Under the pieces are notes generated by a model. It saw nothing but the letters and a program-made list of their open reading frames with translations, did no database searches and was not told the DNA's origin. A program made the translations under genes and the position numbers. Below, in pieces: positions 1 to 5,838 of a DNA stretch of 5,966 nt; the stretch's first letter is position 1, and every line of letters begins with the position of its first letter. The stretch is from an uncultured Ruminococcus sp. (lineage in GTDB: Bacteria > Bacillota > Clostridia > Oscillospirales > Ruminococcaceae), in assembly GCA_902772615.1 (NCBI GenBank), contig CACYBC010000039.1, positions 1-5,966 of the forward strand. The letters are read 5' to 3'.

Positions 1-24
1 ATCTTCTCTGACTAGGAAAAAAGC

Positions 25-53
25 AAAAGAGCACGGCAAGGCCGTGCTCTTTT
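25..53. terminator. Bidirectional intrinsic terminator
   Basis: A stem with nine core base pairs (29-37 with 41-49, AGAGCACGGC-type arms and an AAG loop) is extended by A-T pairs. It is followed by a T run on the plus strand (50-55) and preceded by an A run (25-28) that becomes a U run on the minus strand. It therefore can end transcription of the Rrf2 gene coming from the right and also of any plus-strand gene entering from the left. A TAG at 13-15 could be the stop of such a gene, but too little sequence is present to say. Confidence 0.9.
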
Positions 54-66
54 TTCGTGTTATACA

Positions 67-465
67 TCAGCCGATCAGTTCGCTCAGTTTCTTGCCGAAA
101 AAGTAATCGTGAGTGATTCTGTCGTATTCGGACCACAGCGGAAGAGATCTGCATTCCGCAGCTCTCGGACAGGTCTGGGTATCTGAAGCCAGACAGGCAA
201 CAGGCGCGAGCGGTCCTTCTGTAAGTTCAAGTATCTCGCCTATACTGTATTCTTCCGGTTTTCTGCAAAGCCGGTACCCGCCCCCTTTGCCGCTGGTACC
301 GGAGATCAGACCGCCTTTGACCAGGTCTTTGACGATGATCTCGAGATATTTCTTTGAGATGCCTTCTCTGGAGGCTATATCCTTCAAAGGTATATATCGG
401 CCGTTATCGAATTCTGCAAGGTCCGACATGACCCTTACAGCATATCTGCCTCTGGTGGATATCAT
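67..465 (-). CDS. Rrf2-family transcriptional regulator, IscR/CymR-like
   Basis: A 132-residue winged-helix DNA-binding protein that probably represses the divergent iscS-iscU-cysK operon. It opens with MISTRGRYAVR, the usual Rrf2 start. The helix-turn-helix lies around residues 26-52 (IPLKDIASREGISKKYLE) and the wing is GTSGKGGGYRL at 57-67. The loop that carries the [2Fe-2S] ligands in E. coli IscR (C92, C98, C104) here holds C91, C99 and C105, so spacing is 7 and 5 residues rather than 5 and 5. An in-frame ATG seven codons upstream is rejected because an AAGGAGG lies between it and the ATG at 465, seven bases before the latter. Family assignment is firm. Whether it senses Fe-S clusters (IscR-like) or cysteine supply through CysK (CymR-like) cannot be settled from sequence, so no symbol is given. 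Confidence 0.93.
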   Translation of the reverse strand: MISTRGRYAVRVMSDLAEFDNGRYIPLKDIASREGISKKYLEIIVKDLVKGGLISGTSGKGGGYRLCRKPEEYSIGEILELTEGPLAPVACLASDTQTCPRAAECRSLPLWSEYDRITHDYFFGKKLSELIG

Positions 466-499
466 TTTACGTCCTCCTTCATTCATCGATCTATTGCCT

Positions 500-529
500 A
501 TTATACTGCAGGGTAAATAATTGCTTCAA
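500..529 (-). promoter_or_regulatory. Probable promoter of the Rrf2 gene
   Basis: On the minus strand there is a perfect TATAAT -10 box (500-505) and a TTGAAG -35 box (524-529) separated by 18 bases. The predicted start of transcription is about 28 bases before the Rrf2 ATG. The 540-562 palindrome lies about ten bases upstream of this -35 box, so repressor bound there could also affect its own gene. Assigned by eye only. Confidence 0.6.
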
Positions 530-539
530 GTCCAATTAC

Positions 540-562
540 CTATTGACATAGTAGGTCAATAG
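540..562. promoter_or_regulatory. Palindromic operator, probable Rrf2 binding site
   Basis: Perfect inverted arms CTATTGAC (540-547) and GTCAATAG (555-562) flank a 7-base centre in which TA-G-TA is also symmetric. Only one position pair in 23 bases (548 and 554) breaks symmetry. It sits between two divergent promoters and overlaps the iscS -35 box. Rrf2 regulators bind as dimers to palindromes of this size and commonly control adjacent genes. Binding by the neighbouring Rrf2 protein is inferred from position. Confidence 0.72.
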
Positions 563-572
563 CGAATATCAT
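543..572 (+). promoter_or_regulatory. Probable promoter of iscS-iscU-cysK
   Basis: A consensus TTGACA -35 (543-548) is followed after 18 bases by TATCAT (567-572), five of six matches to the -10 consensus. The -35 box lies inside the left arm of the palindrome and the right arm occupies the spacer, so a bound regulator would block RNA polymerase. Transcription would start near 579, giving a leader of about 30 bases before the GTG. Confidence 0.65.
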
Positions 573-610
573 TTATCTCAGAGAGAATAAGAAGCAAGGA
601 GAATCATAAA

Positions 611-1795
611 GTGATATATGCAGATAACGCTGCGACCACAAAAATGAGTGAAGCGGCAATAAAGGAAATGGTCGCGGTCAACGAGAATACATTCGGAAAT
701 CCGTCGACCCTGTACAGCATAGGACAGAGTGCCAAGGAAGTGTTGGAGAAAGCGAGACAGTCCGTGGCTTCGGTCATCGGTGCGGAACCGAACGAGATAT
801 ATTTTACTTCCGGCGGAAGCGAAGCTGACAACCAGGCCATCGTTTCCGCTGCGGTGAACGGCAGACGGAACGGAAGGATGCACATCGTGTCCACTGCCTT
901 TGAACACCATGCTGTTCTGAACACACTTGAAAGACTGAAAAAGGAAGGATTCGACATCACTCTGCTGGATGTGCATGAGAACGGCATCGTGATCCCGTCG
1001 GAAGTCGAGGAAGCCATAAGGGATGACACGTGTCTCGTCACTGTAATGTTTGCAAACAACGAGATCGGCACCATACAGCCGATCGGGGAGATCGGAGAGA
1101 TATGCAGGAGAAAAGGAGTTCCTTTTCACACGGATGCGGTCCAGGCAATGGGGCACATAAAGGTGGATGTCAACGAACTGAATGTTGACATGCTGTCCGC
1201 TTCTGCACATAAATTCCACGGACCGAAAGGTGTCGGATTCCTGTACGCAAGAAAAGGCACAAGGCTGACCAACCTCATCGAAGGAGGAGAACAGGAGAGA
1301 GGAAAGAGAGCAGGTACGGAGAATGTGCCGGGCATCGCAGCCATGGCGGTCGCTCTTGAGGAAGCCGCAGGTAAGATGGATGAATACTCTGCTCATCTGA
1401 CACCGATAAGGGACAGGATAATTGCCGGCCTCAGCAGGATCCCGCATTCAGCCCTGAACGGAGACGCCGTAAGAAGACTTCCCGGCAACATCAACTTCTG
1501 TTTTGAAGGCATCGAGGGAGAGAGCCTTCTTCTGCTGCTGGATGACAAAGGCATTCAGGCTTCTTCCGGAAGCGCATGTACATCGGGGTCACTGGACCCC
1601 AGTCACGTGCTCCTGGCGATAGGAAGAGTCCATGATGTGGCGCACGGTTCACTGAGACTGAGCATCGGGGAAGATATCACAGAGGAAGATGCCGATCTCA
1701 TGGTGGACTCTGTATCAGAAGTCGTTGAATATCTCAGAAGCTTCTCGCCTGTTTGGAGAGATCTGATGAGCGGAAAATCACAGTTTATACTCTAA
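611..1795 (+). CDS. iscS: Cysteine desulfurase, IscS type
   Basis: This PLP enzyme converts L-cysteine to alanine and holds the released sulfur as a persulfide for transfer to IscU and other acceptors. The 394-residue product matches the family length (E. coli IscS is 404). Visible are the N-terminal YADNAATT, H100 that stacks on PLP (AFEHHAV), D175 and Q178 (HTDAVQ), the Schiff-base lysine K201 in SAHKFHGPKG, the RAGTEN motif at 233-238, and the catalytic C323 in SSGSACTSGSLDPSHVLLAIG. The long cysteine loop marks group I (IscS/NifS) rather than SufS. The GTG start is preceded by AAGGAGA with an 8-base gap, and translation from it begins exactly at the conserved N terminus. It is the first gene of an operon with iscU 15 bases downstream. 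Regulation by the divergent Rrf2 protein is likely. Confidence 0.95.
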   Translation: MIYADNAATTKMSEAAIKEMVAVNENTFGNPSTLYSIGQSAKEVLEKARQSVASVIGAEPNEIYFTSGGSEADNQAIVSAAVNGRRNGRMHIVSTAFEHHAVLNTLERLKKEGFDITLLDVHENGIVIPSEVEEAIRDDTCLVTVMFANNEIGTIQPIGEIGEICRRKGVPFHTDAVQAMGHIKVDVNELNVDMLSASAHKFHGPKGVGFLYARKGTRLTNLIEGGEQERGKRAGTENVPGIAAMAVALEEAAGKMDEYSAHLTPIRDRIIAGLSRIPHSALNGDAVRRLPGNINFCFEGIEGESLLLLLDDKGIQASSGSACTSGSLDPSHVLLAIGRVHDVAHGSLRLSIGEDITEEDADLMVDSVSEVVEYLRSFSPVWRDLMSGKSQFIL

Positions 1796-1810
1796 GAAGG
1801 AGAAATAATA

Positions 1811-2200
1811 ATGGCACTGTACAGCGAAAAAGTCATGGATCATTTCAGAAATCCGCGCAATGTAGGAGTGATCGAAGATGCAAACGGCATCGGTGAAGTA
1901 GGAAATGCGAAATGCGGGGACATTATGAAGATGTACCTGAAGATAGAAGATGATATCATTAAAGATGTGAAGTTCGAGACTTTCGGATGCGGAAGTGCTA
2001 TAGCCTCCAGCTCCATGGCTACGGAACTGATAAAAGGCAAACCGGTATCGGAAGCCATGAAACTCACAAATAAGGCTGTAACAGAAGCCCTCGACGGACT
2101 GCCGGCATATAAGCTGCATTGTTCGGTGCTTGCCGAAGAAGCCATACAGTCCGCGCTGGACGATTATTACAAAAGGAAAGGAATCGAGAGCCGGGAATGA
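1811..2200 (+). CDS. iscU: Fe-S cluster assembly scaffold, IscU/NifU N-terminal type
   Basis: This scaffold receives sulfur from IscS and assembles [2Fe-2S] clusters in the cytoplasm before passing them on. At 129 residues it is the usual IscU length (E. coli 128). The three ligand cysteines are present: C35 in NAKCGD, C60 in FGCGSAIASS and C104 in KLHCS, as are the exchange-promoting D37 and H103. The segment matching the HscA-binding LPPVK of E. coli reads LPAYK (97-101), and no HscA or HscB gene is present nearby. AAGGAG ends 8 bases before the ATG. The stop overlaps an ATGA upstream of cysK. It is assigned as IscU rather than SufU because it aligns to IscU motifs throughout and lacks the roughly 20-residue insertion typical of SufU. 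Confidence 0.94.
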   Translation: MALYSEKVMDHFRNPRNVGVIEDANGIGEVGNAKCGDIMKMYLKIEDDIIKDVKFETFGCGSAIASSSMATELIKGKPVSEAMKLTNKAVTEALDGLPAYKLHCSVLAEEAIQSALDDYYKRKGIESRE

Positions 2201-2217
2201 CTCCGGAGATGGTAAAA

Positions 2218-3150
2218 ATGTCTAAGATATATAAAGGTGCTATTGAACTGATAGGAAATACACCGCTTGTGGAAGTGGTAAACATCGAGAAGGAACTCGG
2301 GCTGGAAGCTACCGTGCTCGTAAAGCTGGAGTATCTGAATCCGGCGGGAAGCGTCAAGGACAGGATCGCAAAGGCTATGATAGAAGATGCCGAGTCCAAA
2401 GGTCTGCTCAAGCCCGGTTCTGTGATCATAGAACCGACAAGCGGCAACACTGGCATAGGACTGGCTTCGATCGCAGCATATAAAGGATACCGCATGATAC
2501 TGACCATGCCGGAGACAATGAGCGTTGAGAGAAGGAACATACTCAAGTCATACGGCGCTGAGATAGTCCTCACTGAGGGATCAAAGGGAATGAGCGGTGC
2601 GATCGCAAAGGCGGATGAACTGGCGAAGGAGATACCCGACAGCTTTATCCCGGGTCAGTTCGTGAACCCGGCCAATCCGGCCGTTCATAAAGCTACGACC
2701 GGACCGGAGATCTGGAACGATACTGACGGAAAGGTTGACATATTCATCGCGGGAGTCGGGACCGGGGGTACCATCACAGGAATCGGTGAGTATCTCAAGG
2801 AACAGAACCCGGACGTCAAAGTAGTAGCGCTTGAGCCTGATGATTCTCCCGTGCTGTCGGAAGGCAGATCGGGAAGCCACAAGATCCAGGGCATCGGAGC
2901 GGGATTTGTCCCGGAGGTTCTCAATACCAAGGTGTATGACGAGATCTTCCGTGCAAAGAGCGATGACGCTTTTGCGGCTGCAAAGCTGCTCGCAAGAAAA
3001 GAAGGGATCTCTGTAGGTATCTCTTCAGGCGCTGCTCTTCATGCGGCAATAGTATATGCAGGCAGACCTGAGAACAATGGGAAGACTATCGTCGCGCTGC
3101 TGCCTGACAGCGGTGACAGATACTATTCGACTCCTCTGTTTTCCGAATGA
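2218..3150 (+). CDS. cysK: Cysteine synthase (O-acetylserine thiol-lyase)
   Basis: This PLP enzyme makes L-cysteine from O-acetylserine and sulfide. The 310-residue product has ELIGNTPLVEV at 10-20, the PLP lysine K47 in NPAGSVKDR, the substrate loop PTSGNTG (73-79), the phosphate-binding GVGTGGT (179-185), QGIGAGFVP (224-232) and the C-terminal PDSGDRYYSTPLF. Three in-frame ATGs compete: 2197 (overlapping the iscU stop as ATGA), 2209 and 2218. I chose 2218 because GGAG lies 9 bases upstream, and it gives the family length (about 308) with no unexplained extension. Translational coupling from 2197 remains possible and would add 7 residues. Its place behind iscS-iscU puts cysteine supply and use in one transcript. 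In Bacillus and Staphylococcus CysK also binds the Rrf2 repressor CymR, so a regulatory role is conceivable. Confidence 0.93.
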   Translation: MSKIYKGAIELIGNTPLVEVVNIEKELGLEATVLVKLEYLNPAGSVKDRIAKAMIEDAESKGLLKPGSVIIEPTSGNTGIGLASIAAYKGYRMILTMPETMSVERRNILKSYGAEIVLTEGSKGMSGAIAKADELAKEIPDSFIPGQFVNPANPAVHKATTGPEIWNDTDGKVDIFIAGVGTGGTITGIGEYLKEQNPDVKVVALEPDDSPVLSEGRSGSHKIQGIGAGFVPEVLNTKVYDEIFRAKSDDAFAAAKLLARKEGISVGISSGAALHAAIVYAGRPENNGKTIVALLPDSGDRYYSTPLFSE

Positions 3151-3173
3151 AGATCAACTGAAGACTGAATGAC

Positions 3174-3209
3174 AGGATCGGCTGTCCGGGTATCCGGACA
3201 GCCGATCCT
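3174..3209. terminator. Perfect 16-bp hairpin between convergent genes; possible U-less terminator
   Basis: Arms at 3174-3189 and 3194-3209 are exact reverse complements, G+C rich, with a GTAT tetraloop. It begins 23 bases after the cysK stop and 32 bases beyond the stop of the convergent operon. Neither side carries a T run, so it is not a textbook intrinsic terminator. It may act with Rho, as a strong U-less terminator in both directions, or as a 3' end stabiliser. The bases from 3210 to 3241 are A+T rich with no feature I can name. Confidence 0.5.
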
Positions 3210-3241
3210 AGATATAAAACATATTAATTAGCGCTTGTGTA

Positions 3242-3778
3242 TCATCCATCCTTGGTGACGCTGAGTATATACCAGAAACCGTTGCCGTGAATGACCTCAA
3301 ATATATATGTCATGACATCATCCTGCGGATCACTGCCGTTCTTCAGATGCACATACAGGTCAAGCCCTCTGTCAGCAGTGATGCCGAGTTTGTCCAGAGT
3401 ATCGCTGTAGATATCTATATTCCATTCGATGGTGTGATGTATATTCCATTCAGAGATTTCTTCATATCCGTTTTCCGCATACAGATCGTCCAGAGTTTTG
3501 ACGATGTCTGAGTTTGTCTTGTAGATGCCGGAATAGTAGGCAAGAAGATTCGGCTCTACGCAGGAAAGTGCGACAACAGGCTTGCCGGCTTTAAGGGAAG
3601 ATACATAATCGTCCACCAGCGGCTCATAGTAATAGTATGCCGGTTCCAGCCTCATGAGTTTAGCTGAGCGTCCCGAGAATGAGAAGATGTTCACGCAGTA
3701 CAGTCCTATCCCAAAGACTATTGACGCCACTGCTGTGATGCACGCGATCACGCCGGCTATCCTGAGAACTTTTTTCAT
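3242..3778 (-). CDS. Small membrane-anchored protein of unknown function
   Basis: I do not recognise this 178-residue protein. It starts MKKVLRIAG and has one hydrophobic segment at about residues 7-32, an uncleaved signal anchor or signal peptide without a clear lipobox before C28. The remaining 145 or so residues would then lie outside the cytoplasm. This part is rich in tyrosine (YYYYEP at 48-53), contains a helical stretch around 90-110, and ends in a probable beta region (LDLYVHLKNG, then FWYILSVTKDG), reminiscent of small extracytoplasmic binding or modulator domains but not diagnostic. Start chosen at 3778 because GGAG lies 7 bases upstream; the longer reading (from 3808) has no such site. 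Its ATG overlaps the stop of the upstream hydrolase gene as ATGA, so the two are probably translationally coupled. It is the last gene of the RNase III operon. Confidence 0.75.
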   Translation of the reverse strand: MKKVLRIAGVIACITAVASIVFGIGLYCVNIFSFSGRSAKLMRLEPAYYYYEPLVDDYVSSLKAGKPVVALSCVEPNLLAYYSGIYKTNSDIVKTLDDLYAENGYEEISEWNIHHTIEWNIDIYSDTLDKLGITADRGLDLYVHLKNGSDPQDDVMTYIFEVIHGNGFWYILSVTKDG

Positions 3779-4458
3779 GATGATTCTCCGATCAGCCAGC
3801 TGATGCACTCATGCATCCTGTCTTCGTACCCGTCGAAATGTGTTCCCGAAGTATAGCGGAAAGATGCCTCGAAACGGTCGGATTCACTGTTCAGATGTTC
3901 AGTGATCTTCCTCATCATCTCGCCGGTATGCTGCATCTTTACATTCCGTGTCTTCTCTTCTCTGTTGCCAAGGGAGAAGAAAACGCTCCCGGATTCCGCC
4001 AAAGGGATGCGTTCCAGAGCCCAGTCCTCAAAACCGTCATACCATACGCTGCCTGACACGCATCCGCACAGTCTCAGGTCAGCACGGCTGTAGAATGAGT
4101 AGAGAGAGAAAAGACCTGCAAGGGAATATCCCGCCATTCCGCGGAAATCAGGCTCGCCCGTTATATCCTCCACAGCAGGTACTATCTCTCTGTAGAAAGC
4201 GTCCAGAAAAGCATCTGCTTTTCCGCCGAAATCAGGTCTTCCTTTAAAGGCTGCAGGAGCCGGCCACGGTGTCATCTGGGAATCCCAGTCGTCGCAGACG
4301 ACTGCTGCAGCTGCAAAAGAAGGGGATGCGAACCTGTCGATGATCGCGTTCAGACTGTTCGGATCTGATACAGGGATATATATCAGCGTATCGTAATCAC
4401 TGTCAGGGATGAATATCCTGACTGACGCAGAGCTTAATGTCAAATCCTGAAAAGCCAT
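3775..4458 (-). CDS. Putative esterase, alpha/beta hydrolase (esterase D/IroE-like family)
   Basis: A 227-residue hydrolase with the fold of the putative esterase family (esterase D, enterochelin esterase, IroE). The nucleophile elbow is GYSLAGLFSLY (110-120) with S112. The catalytic histidine is probably H207 in GTHFDGYEDR, and the acid is probably E167 or E168 in SLGNREEKTRN. An early DDWDSQMTPWPAP (56-68) matches the segment that precedes the substrate pocket in this family. No signal peptide or membrane segment is present, so it should be cytoplasmic. The substrate is not readable from sequence. No siderophore or transport genes are nearby to support an iron role. AGGAG sits 6 bases before the ATG. 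The gene starts 17 bases after the RNase III stop and overlaps the next gene by 4 bases, consistent with an operon. Confidence 0.82.
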   Translation of the reverse strand: MAFQDLTLSSASVRIFIPDSDYDTLIYIPVSDPNSLNAIIDRFASPSFAAAAVVCDDWDSQMTPWPAPAAFKGRPDFGGKADAFLDAFYREIVPAVEDITGEPDFRGMAGYSLAGLFSLYSFYSRADLRLCGCVSGSVWYDGFEDWALERIPLAESGSVFFSLGNREEKTRNVKMQHTGEMMRKITEHLNSESDRFEASFRYTSGTHFDGYEDRMHECISWLIGESS

Positions 4459-4475
4459 TTCATTCTCCTGTCGGA

Positions 4476-5543
4476 TCAGTAGTTCTCAAGTACATATCTG
4501 AGCATCCTGTAAGCAGCATGTTTTTTTGCTTCGCGCTTGGATGAAGATGTGCCGGTAAATCTCTTTTTCTCACCGGTGATGACGCAGCGGGCGGTCCAGA
4601 TGGAACTGCCGTTCTTGTCATATCTTTCCGTAAAACCATATTTCGGAAGAGGGAAGTATCCTCTTCTGGCGAGGGTCTCCAGCTGATTGATCGCTTCTGC
4701 CCTGTTTGGATTCGGGATCTCTCTTCTTATAAATGAGAGCAGACCGTTTTCCTTAAGATGAGTATATGCAAGCCTGCATACGTTTTTCCTTGCCTGGCTG
4801 TTGCTGGCACCGAATCCGCGGAAAAGGGGAAGATCATCATTAAGCTTGAGATAGCACTGACAAGTGCTGGATAGTATCTCATCAAGTTCCGGACCGTCCT
4901 CTTTTCCCGATTCCTGTGATATGCCGTCGAACGGGAATTTCATTGCTGCCTGAAAACTGCCTTTTCTGTAGTGGTACAGAGGCCTCGTTCCTGTATCTTT
5001 CAGCACCCAGGCCTGAAGCAGACCGACGTAATCGTCATCTGACTCCTCAAGGAACTCGTCGGGATTCAGCATTATCTCGACTGTGTCCTGCATGGCCTTC
5101 ATGTCCCAGCCGGAATCTATGGCAACTGCTCCAAGGATCGCTTCAAAAAGATCCTCCTGTACCGACTGTTCTCTGTCGACTTTCTGCATCTCATCACCGC
5201 GTCCCATGATCAGATACTTTGCGAATCCGAGTTCCCGCATCCTTTGAGCGAGCGTCTTTTTTTCTACGAGAGAGCTCTTGATCTCCGTAAGCTCCCCCTC
5301 GTCATATCTGCTTGAGTATTCGCTGTATTTCTCACTGTCGGTGATCTTTCCGTACTTTTCTGTCAGAAGCCTTACTACCATAAGGTCCAGGACCTTATCA
5401 CCTATGAATTCCAGCACCTCGTTGTTCTGGCCGCCTTTTTCAGCAGAGTATGATTTTCTGACAAAAGCCTGCTGAAGAAGATCTGTGTTCCTGAAGGAAT
5501 AACCTATCTGATCCTGAATGAAGCTCAGATCTTTATTATCCAA
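4476..5543 (-). CDS. RNase III family endoribonuclease with two dsRNA-binding domains
   Basis: A double-strand-specific RNase of 355 residues, against about 230 for ordinary bacterial RNase III. The nuclease domain (about 5-155) has the signature NEVLEFIGDKVLDL (41-54). The acidic set that aligns to Aquifex E37, E40, D44, E64, D107 and E110 is present as E42, E45, D49, E82, D131 and E134, so it should be active. After it come a divergent dsRNA-binding-like domain (about 170-268: DYVGLLQAWVLKDTGTRPLYHY, then CQCYLKL and SQARKNVCRLAYTHL, with a roughly 25-residue acidic insertion) and a canonical one (about 283-355, ending GTSSSKREAKKHAAYRML). The start is TTG at 5543, with AGGAGG 8 bases upstream. 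The longer ATG reading from 5591 would place that site inside the coding region. The gene is not next to smc or ftsY as rnc often is, so it may be a second RNase III. No symbol is given for that reason. Confidence 0.88.
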   Translation of the reverse strand: MDNKDLSFIQDQIGYSFRNTDLLQQAFVRKSYSAEKGGQNNEVLEFIGDKVLDLMVVRLLTEKYGKITDSEKYSEYSSRYDEGELTEIKSSLVEKKTLAQRMRELGFAKYLIMGRGDEMQKVDREQSVQEDLFEAILGAVAIDSGWDMKAMQDTVEIMLNPDEFLEESDDDYVGLLQAWVLKDTGTRPLYHYRKGSFQAAMKFPFDGISQESGKEDGPELDEILSSTCQCYLKLNDDLPLFRGFGASNSQARKNVCRLAYTHLKENGLLSFIRREIPNPNRAEAINQLETLARRGYFPLPKYGFTERYDKNGSSIWTARCVITGEKKRFTGTSSSKREAKKHAAYRMLRYVLENY

Positions 5544-5551
5544 TACATGTT

Positions 5552-5557
5552 CCTCCT
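5552..5557 (-). promoter_or_regulatory. Shine-Dalgarno site that fixes a TTG start for the RNase III gene
   Basis: A perfect AGGAGG on the minus strand lies 8 bases before TTG (5541-5543). An ATG between them (5544-5548 region) is in another frame and meets no sensible reading. This site is the reason for shortening the gene by 16 codons relative to the longest open frame. Confidence 0.8.
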
Positions 5558-5588
5558 GTAGTGATCGGGAACCCGACGGCGATTTATA

Positions 5589-5618
5589 CAAACAAAAGAC
5601 CTGCCGAACAGCAGGTCT
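5589..5618 (-). terminator. Intrinsic terminator upstream of the RNase III gene
   Basis: On the minus strand, AGACCTGC and GCAGGTCT (5611-5618 and 5597-5604) form an 8-bp perfect stem with a 6-base loop, followed by TTTTGTTTG. It lies 31 bases before the AGGAGG of the RNase III gene and downstream of the promoter at 5729-5758, so some or all transcripts should stop here unless antitermination occurs. No minus-strand gene that it could serve lies upstream inside the window. Confidence 0.8.
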
Positions 5619-5728
5619 GGAAACAGAGATTTGGATCAGGCCGTTTGCTCATGTCCGCTTTCACAGACAGGAACAAACCGCATTCGTCAAAAGTGTGTTT
5701 CCGCACCGTCGGACTCCAGTTTGATTAC

Positions 5729-5758
5729 ATTGTAGCATACACTTCGATTTTGCTTCAA
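5729..5758 (-). promoter_or_regulatory. Probable promoter of the RNase III operon leader
   Basis: On the minus strand, TTGAAG (5753-5758), an 18-base spacer and TACAAT (5729-5734) with the extended -10 TGC immediately before it. Transcription would begin near 5722. This is the best promoter I can find for the operon. A TATAAA at 5583-5588, closer to the gene, has no -35 partner. The stretch from 5760 to 5838, between this promoter and that of the tRNA, shows nothing I can name. Confidence 0.65.
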
Positions 5759-5838
5759 AAAACTCCGGGTCCGGAACAGTGTGCGGCGGCAGGAACATGA
5801 CCGGGCAGGTTTGACTGGCGGCTTTGATGCCGTTTTTC

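Larger units (their letters stand above)
5544..5722 (-). promoter_or_regulatory. Long structured leader of the RNase III operon, candidate attenuator
   Basis: This gene-free stretch of about 180 bases would be transcribed ahead of the RNase III gene. Reading the minus strand, it contains a two-part hairpin: GTTTG (5674-5678) with CAAAC (5643-5647), a 4x4 internal loop, and TGTCTG (5664-5669) with CGGACA (5652-5657) closing the loop TGAAAG. An intrinsic terminator follows at 5589-5618. A competing pairing exists between GTCTGTGAAA (5659-5668) and TTTCCAGAC (5615-5623), nine pairs with one bulged T. That pairing would open both the hairpin and the base of the terminator. It matches no riboswitch class I know by motif. 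The alternative is a short independent RNA of about 130 bases ending at the terminator. Confidence 0.5.

Noticed and set aside
1..15. Possible end of a plus-strand gene (ATC TTC TCT GAC TAG) just before the first terminator
   Set aside because: Four codons and a stop are too few to support a gene, though the position before a terminator is suggestive.
578..1447. A 289-codon minus-strand open frame
   Set aside because: It lies fully opposite iscS, whose catalytic motifs are all in place, and resembles no protein I know. It is a shadow frame.
2064..2573. A 169-codon minus-strand open frame across the iscU-cysK junction
   Set aside because: Antisense to conserved parts of both genes and without a ribosome binding site.
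5583..5588. TATAAA on the minus strand as a promoter between the terminator and the RNase III gene
   Set aside because: No acceptable -35 box at 16-18 bases; the region upstream is the terminator stem itself.
5589..5722. T-box or other known riboswitch in the RNase III leader
   Set aside because: No T-box TGGNACCGCG element and no core motif of the common riboswitch classes could be found; the 6S and SRP RNA signatures are absent too.
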